From: an uncultured Alistipes sp.
GTDB taxonomy: Bacteria > Bacteroidota > Bacteroidia > Bacteroidales > Rikenellaceae
NCBI GenBank assembly: GCA_949286165.1
Contig: CASDZK010000010.1
Span: 1-61,675, forward strand
Reading direction: 5' to 3'
DNA length: 61,675 nucleotides
This document shows positions 38,777 through 48,643 of this stretch, piece after piece (within the stretch, counting starts at the first letter, position 1; each line of letters starts with the position of its first letter). The notes under the pieces were generated by a model, which did not search any database, was not told the DNA's origin, and saw only the letters and a list, made by a program, of their open reading frames with translations. The translations under genes were made by a program, and so were the position numbers.

Positions 38777-38854
38777 GGCCGCCCCGTTTCCCGGCCGGAA
38801 CCGGAAACCGGCCCGACCCCAAAACATCGTATCCATATCAACAGACTTACCGTT

Positions 38855-40243
38855 ATGAAAAAATTATGGTTATCCGTCGCCGGATGCTGTCTGGCGGCAT
38901 TCGCGCTGGCGCAAGCGAACGTCAAACCGCTGGACGAGCTGCAACAGGAGTTCGTAGACCTGCGGTTCGGCATGTTCATCCATTTCAACATTCCTACCTT
39001 CATGGAGGACGACTGGGCCGACCCCGACGCCTCTCCCGCCCTCTTCAATCCCCGTCGGTTGGATTGCGGCCAATGGGCCCGCATAGCCAAAGCCGCCAAC
39101 ATGCGGTACGGCTGCCTGACCACCAAGCACCACAGCGGGTTCTGCATCTGGGACACCCGAACAACCGACTACTGCGTGACCCACAGCCCGTTCAAGCGCG
39201 ACGTAGTGAAGGAATACGCGGACGCCTTCCGGAAAGAGGGGCTGGACGTCATGCTCTACTATTCCATCCTGGACACGCACCACAAAATCCGTCCGGGACA
39301 CATCACGCCCGAACATATCCGCATGATCAAGGAACAACTGACGGAACTGCTGACGAACTACGGCGAAATCAAGGCCCTGATCATCGACGGCTGGGACGCT
39401 CCCTGGTCGCGGATCTCCTACGACGCCGTGCCCTTCGAAGACCTGTACCGTCTCATCAAGTCGTTGCAGCCGAACTGTCTGGTCATGGACCTGAACGCCG
39501 CCAAATACCCCGCGGAAGCGTTGTTCTACACGGACATCAAATCGTACGAACAGGGGGCCGGACAACACATTTCCAAAGAGAGCAACCGGCTTCCGGCCCT
39601 CTCGTGCCTGCCCATCAACTCGTCCTGGTTCTGGAAACCGGATTTCCCGACCGTTCCGGTCAAAAGCCCCGAAACCATCGTCAAGGAAAACCTCGTGCCG
39701 CTCAACGACGCGTATTGCAACTTCATACTGAACGCCGCGCCCAACCGGGACGGACTGATCGACGACAACGCCGCGGAAGCGTTCCGGACCATCGGGCAGC
39801 TATGGAAGAACGACGGGAAAGGCAAACCGCTGTCCGCCCATCCGGCGCCCGTGATCTCGCGGAACATCGCCAAGCACAAGCCGGCCAACTCGAGTTGGAG
39901 CCACGACATGAACCTCATGGACTTCGCCAATGACGACGATTTCGGAACCGCATGGCGGTCGAACAAAGCCGTAGAACGGCCGTGGCTGGAAATCGTTCTG
40001 GGCGAGACCGAACAGCCGTTCAACCTGATCACGGTGGCTCAGGCCAACCGGGGCATCAAGAAATACCGGCTGGAATACCTTCACGACAACCGGTGGTGCG
40101 AACTGCCTGTAACGGAAACCGACGACAAGATCAAAATACATCGCTTCGAACGGGTATGGGGAGAGAAAGTGCGCATCCTCATCGACGAATTCGACGAAAC
40201 GCCGGCCATCGCGGAATTCGGCGTTTACGACGAACGGCCGTAA
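38855..40243 (+). CDS. Exported GH29 alpha-L-fucosidase-like protein
   Basis: The 462-residue protein has a signal peptide (about 1-20). A GH29 TIM barrel follows (about 25-330), with RFGMFIHFN, TKHHSGFCIWDT, SPFKRDVVKEY and LIIDGWD, where Asp-178 aligns with the usual nucleophile. A C-terminal beta-sandwich (about 345-462, SNKAVERPWLEIVLGE) resembles an F5/8 type C or CBM32-like domain. It would remove alpha-L-fucose from glycans. It begins 78 bp after the GH130 gene and ends before a long hairpin. Confidence 0.9.
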   Translation: MKKLWLSVAGCCLAAFALAQANVKPLDELQQEFVDLRFGMFIHFNIPTFMEDDWADPDASPALFNPRRLDCGQWARIAKAANMRYGCLTTKHHSGFCIWDTRTTDYCVTHSPFKRDVVKEYADAFRKEGLDVMLYYSILDTHHKIRPGHITPEHIRMIKEQLTELLTNYGEIKALIIDGWDAPWSRISYDAVPFEDLYRLIKSLQPNCLVMDLNAAKYPAEALFYTDIKSYEQGAGQHISKESNRLPALSCLPINSSWFWKPDFPTVPVKSPETIVKENLVPLNDAYCNFILNAAPNRDGLIDDNAAEAFRTIGQLWKNDGKGKPLSAHPAPVISRNIAKHKPANSSWSHDMNLMDFANDDDFGTAWRSNKAVERPWLEIVLGETEQPFNLITVAQANRGIKKYRLEYLHDNRWCELPVTETDDKIKIHRFERVWGEKVRILIDEFDETPAIAEFGVYDERP

Positions 40244-40271
40244 TTTTCTTTCCGACTTCCGCCGCCCCTCG

Positions 40272-40317
40272 CAGAAACTCCGAATTTTGCAAAATCCGGA
40301 GTTTCTGTTTATCTTTA
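40272..40317 (+). promoter_or_regulatory. Hairpin after GH29 overlapping a promoter for the GH2 gene
   Basis: CAGAAACTCCG (40272-40282) pairs with 40297-40307, and the inner ATTTTGCAAAAT extends the stem; T-rich sequence follows. This is a probable terminator for GH29. TTTG at 40286-40289, 20 bp, then TATCTTTA at 40310-40317 is a near-perfect promoter, with its -33 box inside the hairpin loop. Confidence 0.6.
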
Positions 40318-40334
40318 CAGACGATAGGATGCGT

Positions 40335-40392
40335 TCCGGCAAAAAGTTTCAAGCGAACGCGGCTTTTTGCCGGACGGTTTTCACTATCTTTA
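40335..40392 (+). promoter_or_regulatory. Second hairpin and second -7 box in the GH2 leader
   Basis: A perfect 12-bp stem, TCCGGCAAAAAG at 40335-40346 with 40363-40374, lies just after the first promoter, and a second TATCTTTA box is at 40385-40392. The hairpin could act as an attenuator, or end stray transcripts; this is inference. Confidence 0.45.
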
Positions 40393-40435
40393 GCGATCGT
40401 GAAGATAAAAACCCGAACATCACTCCTTTTAAATC

Positions 40436-43183
40436 ATGAAAAGACTGCTCTTCCTGCTTTTGTTATTGGGACGCATGGTTCCGTGCGTTACCGGAACGGA
40501 ACGGATGGATTTGTCGGGACTCTGGCGTTTCCAACTCGATCCGATGGGATTCGGAAAAACTCCCGGTTCGGAACTTTATTTGAAAAAGCTGTCCGGAACG
40601 ATTTACCTGCCGGGTTCCACGGACCAGGCCGGGGCCGGCATCCGAAACGACGCCGCATACATCGACCGGCTGAGCCGGAAATACGAATACCTGGGCCCCG
40701 CCTGGTATCAGCGCGAAGTGGTCATTCCGGACGACTGGGCGGGCAAGGAGATCATCCTGACCCTGGAAAGATGCCATTGGGAAACGTCCGTATATGTTGA
40801 CGGGAAAGCCGCAGGCACGGAAGAGCGGCTGAGCGTACCCGACCGGTTCGTGCTGACGGAACGGCTGACGCCGGGAGTACATCAACTGACGATATGCGTG
40901 GACAACCGGTTGAAATACCCGATGGACCAATGGAACCACGGAACGACCGAATATACCCAGACGAACTGGAACGGCATAACAGGAAAGATGGAACTGGAAG
41001 CGCGGCCGGCCGTCTATCTCCGAAAGATAGACATTTTTCCGTCGGCCCGAACGGGGAAAGCTCTCGTGCGCGCAGCCATACGACATGACGGAAACGCAGG
41101 CGAAGGCAAACTGGCTCTGCGCATCCTGACGAAAACGGGCGAAACGGCATACGAAACGGAATGGCCCGTTGCATGGACCGAAGGAAACGATACCCTGCAT
41201 TTCGAACAGGAAATCGTACCGCAACGGGGGTGGGAAACCTGGGACGAATTTTCGCCCGCGCTCTACCGGTTGGAAGCCCGGTTAGAGACGGTGCGGGGAA
41301 CGGACGAACGGGTCCTGTCCTTCGGCGTGCGGGAGGTGGAACAGGGCGAACACCATATCCGGCTGAACGGTCGGAACATCCACCTGAGAGGAGTACTGGA
41401 CTGTGCGGTCTTCCCCCGCACCGGCTACCCCGCCACCGACACGGCGGAATGGAAACGGATTTTCCGGACGGTCAAGGCGTACGGGATGAATCACGTCCGG
41501 TTCCATTCCTGGTGTCCTCCGGAAGCCGCTTTCACGGCCGCCGATGAAATAGGGATTTACGTGCAGGCCGAACTGCCGATGTGGATCAAGGACGTGGGAA
41601 AATACCCCGCCCGTCGGGAATTTTTCGAAAAAGAGATGTACGCCATGTTGGACGAATACGGCCACCACCCCTCTTTCGTGCTGATGTGCAACGGCAACGA
41701 AAACGAAGGGGATTTCGCCGTGCTGGAGGACCTGGTGCGGAAAGCGCGGGCCTACGACGGACGACGGCTCTATTCGGCTTCGACGGCCCGTACGCACGTA
41801 ACGGCCGACCAATACTACGTGTCGCACGTAACGGAAAAAGGGTGGATTACCGTTTACGAAGGGACCCCTTCTACGGAATGGGACCGGCGGAAAGAGTCGG
41901 ACATAGACGTACCGGTTATCGCCCATGAGACGGGACAACGGTGCATGTATCCGGATTTCGGCGAAATGAAAAAATATACGGGCGTGCTGGAACCCCGCAA
42001 CTTCGGCGTTTTCCGGGAACGGCTGGCCCGCAACGGCATGCTGCAGCAGGCGGAAGATTTTTTCCGGGCTACGGGAGCGCATACCGTGCTTCAATACAAA
42101 GCCGTAAACGAGGCGTTGCTGCGCACCCCGAACTCCGGAGGATTCCAACTGCTGGGACTGGCCGATTTTCCCGGACAGGGCAGCGCATTCGTCGGCATCC
42201 TGGACGCTTTCTGGGAAAGCAAGGGGCTGGTATCGCCGGAAAAATTCAGGGAATCGTGCGCTCCGACGGTTTTGCTGGCCCGTTTCCCGAAACGGACCTA
42301 TCGAAACACGGAAACGTTCGAAGCGGTGCTGGAACTGTACCATTACGGCGCCGTCCCCGTGCGAAACAAGCCCTTGCACTGGAAACTGACGGAAGCGTCG
42401 GGCCGGATCATCGCCGCAGGCAAGCTGAAATCCGTGCATGCGGAGTGTGCGACGACGGATACCCTGTGCCGCATCGAGGTTCCCTTGAACGAAATCGGGA
42501 AAGCCGGAAAATACATTCTGCAGGCGGAACTGGAAGGCATCGCCCGAAACGAATGGAATCTCTGGGTATATCCGCAGCTCCGGGAACCGGAACCCGGCGG
42601 ATTCGTAACGGTCCGGCAATGGGACGACAAAACGAAAGAAGCGTTGCGGCAGGGACAGAGCGTATTGCTGATCCCGACATCGTGCCCGGGACGGAAAACC
42701 CGCTTTTCCGGTCATTTCTGGAACCCCATCATGTTCAACTGGGCGCCGGCCATCGTGGGAACGCTGATCGACGACCGGCATCCCGCTTTCGCGGCATTTC
42801 CGACCGACCGGTATGCCGACTGGCAATGGTGGGACATCCTGAACCACGCGACGGCGATGGATCTGACCGACCTGCGGGAAATTACCCCGGTCATTCAGAG
42901 CATCGACTCCTACGAACACAACCGTAAATTAGGAGTGGCTTTCGAAGCCCGCATCGGAAAAGGCAAGCTGTTCGTCCTTTGCATGGACACGGAAACGGAT
43001 TCGGCAAACCGGCCCGCCGCCCGGCAACTGCTGACCTCCATAGAACAGTACGTAGCGTCGGAACGGTTCGCCCCGACGGTAACCCTCGCGGAACACGCCC
43101 TGGACGCCCTGTTTTCGGAAAATGCCGCCGGAGAGACGGATACGGGAACGGAAGCGGCCGTCAAACAACTGTTAAATCAATAA
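40436..43183 (+). CDS. Exported GH2-family glycoside hydrolase
   Basis: The 915-residue protein has a signal peptide and the GH2 order of a jelly-roll domain (LSGLWRFQLDP...), an immunoglobulin-like domain and a TIM barrel. Glu-422 in CNGNENEGD fits the acid/base, and Glu-498 in IAHETGQR is a candidate nucleophile. About 250 extra C-terminal residues form further beta-rich domains. The specific activity (galactosidase, glucuronidase, mannosidase or other) cannot be decided; the variant NGNENEG motif differs from the LacZ-type enzyme at 18081-21734. It lies in a run of carbohydrate-active genes. Confidence 0.82.
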   Translation: MKRLLFLLLLLGRMVPCVTGTERMDLSGLWRFQLDPMGFGKTPGSELYLKKLSGTIYLPGSTDQAGAGIRNDAAYIDRLSRKYEYLGPAWYQREVVIPDDWAGKEIILTLERCHWETSVYVDGKAAGTEERLSVPDRFVLTERLTPGVHQLTICVDNRLKYPMDQWNHGTTEYTQTNWNGITGKMELEARPAVYLRKIDIFPSARTGKALVRAAIRHDGNAGEGKLALRILTKTGETAYETEWPVAWTEGNDTLHFEQEIVPQRGWETWDEFSPALYRLEARLETVRGTDERVLSFGVREVEQGEHHIRLNGRNIHLRGVLDCAVFPRTGYPATDTAEWKRIFRTVKAYGMNHVRFHSWCPPEAAFTAADEIGIYVQAELPMWIKDVGKYPARREFFEKEMYAMLDEYGHHPSFVLMCNGNENEGDFAVLEDLVRKARAYDGRRLYSASTARTHVTADQYYVSHVTEKGWITVYEGTPSTEWDRRKESDIDVPVIAHETGQRCMYPDFGEMKKYTGVLEPRNFGVFRERLARNGMLQQAEDFFRATGAHTVLQYKAVNEALLRTPNSGGFQLLGLADFPGQGSAFVGILDAFWESKGLVSPEKFRESCAPTVLLARFPKRTYRNTETFEAVLELYHYGAVPVRNKPLHWKLTEASGRIIAAGKLKSVHAECATTDTLCRIEVPLNEIGKAGKYILQAELEGIARNEWNLWVYPQLREPEPGGFVTVRQWDDKTKEALRQGQSVLLIPTSCPGRKTRFSGHFWNPIMFNWAPAIVGTLIDDRHPAFAAFPTDRYADWQWWDILNHATAMDLTDLREITPVIQSIDSYEHNRKLGVAFEARIGKGKLFVLCMDTETDSANRPAARQLLTSIEQYVASERFAPTVTLAEHALDALFSENAAGETDTGTEAAVKQLLNQ

Positions 43184-43251
43184 CCTGTTTCAAATAACCG
43201 CGGACAGAAAGATGCGCTTTCGCTCCGACCGTCCGAACAATTTACACGATC

Positions 43252-45546
43252 ATGCAGAAAAGAAGAAACCTCCGGATAGGAAAGACCGGGCTGCTGACGC
43301 TGGCGTTGGCCTGGGGCGGCCTGACCGGTTGCGCGGACCGGGAACTGCCCGTATCGCCGTCGGCGAGCGACCTCCGTTTCGACGGATGGGCCGCCTCATG
43401 GGACGAAGGCATTCCCTTGGGGAACGCCGTGGTGGGCGCCCTGATCTGGCAACGGGATTCGATGCTCCGTTTCTCGCTGGATCGCACGGACCTGTGGGAC
43501 CTGCGGCCGATGGACAGCCTTTCGGGAGCAAACTACCGGTTCGGCTGGGTGCGCGAACAGGTGCGCAAAGGCGACTACCTGCCCGTGCAAAAGAAATTCG
43601 ACTGGCCCTACGACCGGGAACCCGCTCCGTCGAAAATACCGGGAGGTGCGCTGGAATTCCCGCTGCAAGCCTTAGGCGCCCCCTCCTCCGTACGGCTGTA
43701 CCTGAACAACGCCCTCTGCCGGGCCGTATGGCCCGGAGGAACCGAACTGACCGCTTTCGTGCATGCCGACAAGCCCATCGGCTGGTTCGTGTTCGACCGT
43801 CTGCCGGAAGGGGCGGAACCGGTCATCGTGCCCCCGGCTTACGGAAGCCGGAAACGGACCGCCGTGACGGGGCCCGAAGCCGGGCCGGAATTGGGACGGC
43901 TGGGGTATGAACAGGGCGAGGTAAAGCGGACGGGGAACCGGATTACGTACCGGCAGGAGGGCTGGGGCGGCTTCTTCTACGAAATCGCCGTGCAATGGGA
44001 ACGGCGGGGCGATCGGCTGTCGGGCGTCTGGAGCGTGACCTCCTCGGCCGGGCCGGAACGGGCGGAACAGGAGGTGCAGGACGCGCTGGAACGGGGCGCG
44101 GCGGCGGACTACCGGACGCACATGGCGTATTGGGACGGCTACTGGTCGCAAGCCTCGGTAACGTTGCCCGACACGCTGCTGCAAAAACAGTACGACAACG
44201 AAATGTACAAATTCGGCTCCGCGGCGCGGGAACACTCCTACCCCATCTCGCTGCAAGCGGTATGGACGGCGGACAACGGAAAGCTGCCGCCATGGAAAGG
44301 GGACTACCATCACGACCTGAACACCCAGCTGAGCTACTGGCCCGCCTATGCGGGAAACCGGCTGCGGGAAGGGTTGGGCTACCTCAACACCCTCTGGGCG
44401 CAGCGCGACGTTTACAAACGTTACACCCGGCAATATTTCGAAACGGACGGCATGAACGTACCGGGCGTGTGCGCCCTGAACGGGGAACCGATGGGCGGTT
44501 GGATACAATATTCGATGTCGCAGACGGCGGGCGCGTGGCTGGCGCAGCACTTCTACCTGCATTGGAAATATTCGGCGGACCGGAAATTTCTGGAAGAACG
44601 CGCCTATCCGTTCCTGAAAGAAACGGCGGTATTTCTGGAACGGATTTCCTCCGTGGGAGCGGACGGCATACGGCGACTGGAGATCAGTTCCAGCCCGGAA
44701 ATCTTCGACAACTCGCTCCGGGCATGGTTCCGGGAGATGACCAACTACGACCGGGCTTTGATGCATTTCGCCTTCGGAGCGGCGGCGGAAACGGCCGCGG
44801 AACTGGGGTACGAAGAGGAGGCGGCCCGGTGGAAGAGAGCGGAAGCGCAGCTGCCCGATTACGACCTGGACGCCGACGGGGCCCTGACCTTCGCGCCGGG
44901 ATACCCGTACGACGAATCGCACCGCCATTTCTCCCACGCCATGGCGATTCATCCGTTAGGGCTGCTCGACGTCAGTCAGGGGGAAAAATCGCGCCGCATC
45001 ATCGCGGCCACGCTGAAAAAATTAGAGGCGTACGGCCCGGACTACTGGACCGGGTATTCCTACGCCTGGTTCGCGAACCTGAAGGCGCGGGCGTTCGACG
45101 GCGAAGGAGCGGCGCGGGCGCTCCGCACCTTTGCGGAATGCTTCTGCCTGAAAAACACGTTCCACGCCAACGGCGACCAGACCCGGAGCGGAAAATCCCG
45201 TTTTACCTACCGGCCCTTCACGTTGGAAGGGAATTTCGCTTTCGCCGCCGCCGTGCATGAAATGCTGCTGCAAAGCCATACCGGGACGGTGCGGTTGTTT
45301 CCCGCCGTTCCGCAGGCATGGCGGGACGTATCGTTCCGGAATCTGCGAGCGCAAGGCGCGTTTCTGATTTCGGCGCGGCGAGAAGGGGGCAAGACCGTGC
45401 TGGCGACCGTAATCTCCGAACAGGGGGGCGACTTGAAACTGGCATGGCCGGGCAACGACCCCCAAGTGACGGGATGCGCCTACGAACGGGACGGCGAGAC
45501 GCTGACCCTGCACACGCGCAAAGGGGAACCGGTCACGATACGATAG
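43252..45546 (+). CDS. GH95-family lipoprotein (alpha-L-fucosidase or related)
   Basis: The 764-residue product has a lipoprotein signal (LTGC, Cys-27). The rest fits GH95: the N-terminal domain begins WDEGIPLGNAVVGALIW and RFSLDRTDLWDLR. An (alpha/alpha)6 barrel follows with KLPPWKGDYHHDLNTQLSYW, and the end has TLEGNFAFAAAVHEMLLQSH then GTVRLFPAVP. GH95 enzymes cleave alpha-1,2-L-fucose or alpha-L-galactose. With GH29, GH130 and GH2 upstream it suggests a fucosylated glycan as target. It ends before a perfect terminator hairpin. Confidence 0.85.
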   Translation: MQKRRNLRIGKTGLLTLALAWGGLTGCADRELPVSPSASDLRFDGWAASWDEGIPLGNAVVGALIWQRDSMLRFSLDRTDLWDLRPMDSLSGANYRFGWVREQVRKGDYLPVQKKFDWPYDREPAPSKIPGGALEFPLQALGAPSSVRLYLNNALCRAVWPGGTELTAFVHADKPIGWFVFDRLPEGAEPVIVPPAYGSRKRTAVTGPEAGPELGRLGYEQGEVKRTGNRITYRQEGWGGFFYEIAVQWERRGDRLSGVWSVTSSAGPERAEQEVQDALERGAAADYRTHMAYWDGYWSQASVTLPDTLLQKQYDNEMYKFGSAAREHSYPISLQAVWTADNGKLPPWKGDYHHDLNTQLSYWPAYAGNRLREGLGYLNTLWAQRDVYKRYTRQYFETDGMNVPGVCALNGEPMGGWIQYSMSQTAGAWLAQHFYLHWKYSADRKFLEERAYPFLKETAVFLERISSVGADGIRRLEISSSPEIFDNSLRAWFREMTNYDRALMHFAFGAAAETAAELGYEEEAARWKRAEAQLPDYDLDADGALTFAPGYPYDESHRHFSHAMAIHPLGLLDVSQGEKSRRIIAATLKKLEAYGPDYWTGYSYAWFANLKARAFDGEGAARALRTFAECFCLKNTFHANGDQTRSGKSRFTYRPFTLEGNFAFAAAVHEMLLQSHTGTVRLFPAVPQAWRDVSFRNLRAQGAFLISARREGGKTVLATVISEQGGDLKLAWPGNDPQVTGCAYERDGETLTLHTRKGEPVTIR

Positions 45547-45590
45547 AGCCGGACGCCCTGTGCGAAAAGAGGGTATTTAAACAGGCACTG

Positions 45591-45624
45591 AACCCCGAAA
45601 GTTTTTGTCCAACTTTCGGGGTTT
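45591..45624 (+). terminator. Terminator after the GH95 gene
   Basis: AACCCCGAAAGTT at 45591-45603 pairs perfectly with AACTTTCGGGGTT at 45611-45623 around a 7-base loop, 45 bp after the stop. Confidence 0.8.
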
Positions 45625-45649
45625 CCTATCCACAGCCTCCCCCTTCGTA

Positions 45650-45770
45650 ACCGGCAAGGGCAAGCGGGTCAAAAAGGTTTCAGATGCAAGACTTCGACTT
45701 TCAAAGAGAAAGGAACGTACTGCGTACGTGACCGAAGCTTCGGAAAGCGGCAACGCAGCAAAGGAAGCCT
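45650..45770 (+). repeat. Dispersed intergenic repeat family 2, copy 2
   Basis: This segment resembles 35984-36090 over about 110 bp with indels. It contains the inverted repeat ACGTAC-TGC-GTACGT at about 45716-45730, which the other copy lacks. The region through 46018 holds an open frame that I judge non-coding, and the rsfS promoter. Confidence 0.65.
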
Positions 45771-45974
45771 TTTCGACCCGCTTTTTTTGCGCGAATTGCG
45801 GCAAGGCTTTTGCTGCATATCCGCGTTTTCGGCACGCCCTGCACAAGATTCGACCGGGGGAAAACGTTTTAGAAAAGGCGTCCGGGGACGAAAGAGCGTC
45901 CGGAAACGGGAAAAGCGGGGAGAGAAAGCGCAAAAAACGAAAGGAGCGATATGTTTTTATAAACAGAAATAATG

Positions 45975-45982
45975 TATCTTTG
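45975..45982 (+). promoter_or_regulatory. -7 box of rsfS
   Basis: TATCTTTG followed by C is a perfect Bacteroidetes -7 box, 37 bp before the rsfS ATG. No clear -33 TTTG. Confidence 0.65.
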
Positions 45983-46019
45983 CAAATTGGAATTGTTTTT
46001 TATACTCGACTAAAAATTT

Positions 46020-46370
46020 ATGGGTAAACTGAAAGAAGTAATTATTGAAGCCATACAAGATAAGAAGGGCCGGGACATTCTGTCGCTCGATTTGAGTGGA
46101 ATAGAGGGGGCGGTATGCGACACTTTCGTCATCTGCAACGCCGATTCCACGGCACAGGTGGCGGCCATTGCGGACCACGTGGAAGAAGAGGTGGAGAAAA
46201 AGACGGAAGAGCGGCTCTACCGGTGCGAAGGAAAGGACAACGGCATTTGGGTGGTCATGGATTACAGCGACGTGGTGGTACACATTTTCCAAACCGAATT
46301 CCGGAAATTTTACGCATTGGAAGAGGTATGGGCGGACGTCCCCGTCCAGCAATACGAATCGTTCGCGTAG
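46020..46370 (+). CDS. rsfS: Ribosome silencing factor RsfS
   Basis: RsfS (Iojap family) binds large-subunit protein L14 and blocks subunit joining when nutrients are low. The 116-residue protein has normal length and the family pattern LKEVIIEAIQDKKGRDILSLDL, VCDTFVICNADSTAQVAAIADHVEEE, and WVVMDYSDVVVHIFQTEFRKFYALEEVWAD. It has its own promoter and is followed after 69 bp by ftsH, a common Bacteroidetes order. Confidence 0.95.
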   Translation: MGKLKEVIIEAIQDKKGRDILSLDLSGIEGAVCDTFVICNADSTAQVAAIADHVEEEVEKKTEERLYRCEGKDNGIWVVMDYSDVVVHIFQTEFRKFYALEEVWADVPVQQYESFA

Positions 46371-46439
46371 CCGCCTACCGGCCGGAACGGCGGGTTTACC
46401 CGCCGCAAGACGAAATTCATTAAAAACCATTGATTTTTT

Positions 46440-48560
46440 ATGCAGAAGATAGTAAAACCGAGATTCAACATATTTTGGCTGTACGGCCTGATCTTTTTAT
46501 TCATCATAGGTTGGCGCATGATGTCGGAGACCGGTTCCACCCAAGAGGTAAACTGGGAAACGATCAAACAGGAGATGCTGATGACGGGCGACGTGAAAGA
46601 GGCCTTGCTCGTCAATGACAAGATACTGGAAATCACGTTGAAAGAGGACCGCATAGAGGCGTTCCGCTCGCGGGAAGCCTACAAGTCCATTCCCGAAACG
46701 GGTCCGCAGTTTACCTGCCGGATCGGTTCGCTGGAGAAATTCGAGAACGACTTTCAGGAAGCGCAGGCCGCCCTGCCCGAAAACGAACGGGTTCCCCTGC
46801 AATTCAAGGAGCGGGCCAGCATGTGGGCGCCGTTCCTGAACATCGTGGTCCCGATCGCCATACTGGCCGTCGTCTGGATACTCATCATGCGGGGCATGTC
46901 GCGCGGGGGCGGAGCCAACGGCGGCGTGTTCAATGTGGGCAAGGCCAAAGCGCAGGTGTTCGACAAGGACAACAAGGTGTCGATCAACTTCAACGACGTG
47001 GCCGGGCTGGAAGAGGCCAAAGTAGAGGTCATGGAGATCGTGGATTTTCTGAAAAACCCGAAAAAGTACAGCGACCTGGGCGGTAAAATTCCCAAAGGCG
47101 CGCTGCTGGTAGGGCCTCCGGGAACGGGAAAAACCCTGCTGGCGAAAGCCGTGGCGGGGGAAGCGAACGTCCCCTTCTTCTCCATCAGCGGGTCGGATTT
47201 CGTGGAAATGTTCGTCGGGGTGGGCGCTTCGCGCGTCCGCGACCTGTTCCGCCAGGCCAAGGAAAAAGCCCCCTGCATCGTCTTCATCGACGAAATAGAC
47301 GCCATAGGACGGGCCCGCAGCCGCAACGGGGGATTCTCCTCGAACGACGAACGGGAAAACACGCTGAACCAGTTATTGACCGAAATGGACGGGTTCGGGA
47401 CCAACGCCGGGGTCATCATCCTCGCCGCGACCAACCGGGCCGACATTCTGGACAAGGCGTTGCTGCGCGCCGGACGTTTCGACCGGCAGATTCATGTGGA
47501 GCTGCCCGACATCAAGGAACGGGAAGAGATTTTCCAGGTACACCTGAAAAAACTGAAGATAGAACCGAAGCTGAACACCGACTTCCTGGCCAAACAGACG
47601 CCGGGATTCTCCGGAGCGGACATCGCCAACGTTTGCAACGAAGCAGCCCTCATCGCCGCCCGGAAGAATAAGAAAGACATCGGCCGGCAGGACTTTCTGG
47701 ACGCCATAGACCGGATTGTGGGAGGGCTGGAACGCAAGAACAAGATCATTACCAGGAAAGAGAAACGCACCATCGCCTTCCACGAAGCGGGACACGCCAC
47801 GGTAAGCTGGATGCTGGAACACGCCAACCCGTTGATCAAGGTAACCATCATCCCGCGCGGCAAGGCCCTCGGAGCCGCATGGTATCTGCCCGAAGAGCGG
47901 CAGATCACGACGCGGGAACAACTGCTGCACGAAATGGCGGCGACGTTGGGCGGCCGGGCCTCGGAAGAGCTGACCTTCGGGGAAATTTCGACCGGAGCGT
48001 TGAACGACCTCGAACGGGTAACGAAACAGGCTTACGCCATGATCGCCTATTACGGCATGAGCCGGAAAATAGGCAACATGAGCTACTACGACTCGTCGGG
48101 CAACGACAGCTTCACGAAACCGTACAGCGAAAAGACGGCCGAAGAGATCGACAACGAAGTGAAAGAACTGATCGGAGAAGCCTACGCGCTGGCGCAGGAG
48201 GTGCTGACCACGCATAAAAAGGGACTGCGCGAACTGGCCGAACTGCTGCTCGAACGGGAAGTGGTCTTCTCCGAGGATCTGGAACATATCTTCGGGAAAC
48301 GCAAGAAACAGAAAGAAGAAGAGGAAACGAACGCCGCCTCAGGAAAAGAAGCGGCGGAAAACGCCGGGAAAGAAAGCCGGACGGAAGAGAACGGCGAAGC
48401 CGGAGAAAAGCGGGACGGCCAACCGGAAGCCCCCGAAACGGCGGCCGGAGGCAACAAAACAGCGGAAGCCGTTACGGACGCAACGGAAACGGCCCCGCAA
48501 CCGGAAGCCGACGACAACGGAACAGCCCCGGAAACCGAAACGCCGGAAACGGAACGATGA
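46440..48560 (+). CDS. ftsH: ATP-dependent zinc metalloprotease FtsH
   Basis: FtsH is the membrane AAA protease that degrades misfolded membrane proteins and regulators. The 706-residue protein has a first membrane helix (about 11-22), a periplasmic FtsH_ext domain, and a second helix (about 128-152). The AAA module has Walker A GPPGTGKT (225-232) and Walker [11 protein letters not shown], followed by the zinc site HEAGH (448-452). The C-terminal tail (about 620-706) is a low-complexity run of Glu, Ala, Thr and Asn with no recognised domain. It is followed by cdsA after 83 bp that include a dispersed repeat. Confidence 0.96.
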   Translation: MQKIVKPRFNIFWLYGLIFLFIIGWRMMSETGSTQEVNWETIKQEMLMTGDVKEALLVNDKILEITLKEDRIEAFRSREAYKSIPETGPQFTCRIGSLEKFENDFQEAQAALPENERVPLQFKERASMWAPFLNIVVPIAILAVVWILIMRGMSRGGGANGGVFNVGKAKAQVFDKDNKVSINFNDVAGLEEAKVEVMEIVDFLKNPKKYSDLGGKIPKGALLVGPPGTGKTLLAKAVAGEANVPFFSISGSDFVEMFVGVGASRVRDLFRQAKEKAPCIVFIDEIDAIGRARSRNGGFSSNDERENTLNQLLTEMDGFGTNAGVIILAATNRADILDKALLRAGRFDRQIHVELPDIKEREEIFQVHLKKLKIEPKLNTDFLAKQTPGFSGADIANVCNEAALIAARKNKKDIGRQDFLDAIDRIVGGLERKNKIITRKEKRTIAFHEAGHATVSWMLEHANPLIKVTIIPRGKALGAAWYLPEERQITTREQLLHEMAATLGGRASEELTFGEISTGALNDLERVTKQAYAMIAYYGMSRKIGNMSYYDSSGNDSFTKPYSEKTAEEIDNEVKELIGEAYALAQEVLTTHKKGLRELAELLLEREVVFSEDLEHIFGKRKKQKEEEETNAASGKEAAENAGKESRTEENGEAGEKRDGQPEAPETAAGGNKTAEAVTDATETAPQPEADDNGTAPETETPETER

Positions 48561-48571
48561 CTATTCCGAAT

Positions 48572-48633
48572 AAGCCGGGCCCATGAAACCTGTTTCAATG
48601 GCTGAGGCGGGAAACAGTCGAAAATAACTCAAC
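48572..48633 (+). repeat. Dispersed hairpin repeat family 1, copy A
   Basis: The core reads TTTCAATGGCTGAGGCGGG and is bounded by the inverted pair CTGTTTC (48590-48596) and GAAACAG (48611-48617). Related copies are at 53806-53877 (same strand) and 51550-51611 (opposite strand). It ends 10 bp before the cdsA ATG. Confidence 0.8.
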
Positions 48634-48643
48634 GATACCGAAC

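Noticed and set aside
45605..46027. Open frame of 140 codons after the GH95 gene
   Set aside because: It runs through a dispersed repeat that also occurs without this frame at 35984-36090, has no recognisable domain, overlaps the rsfS promoter and ends inside rsfS.
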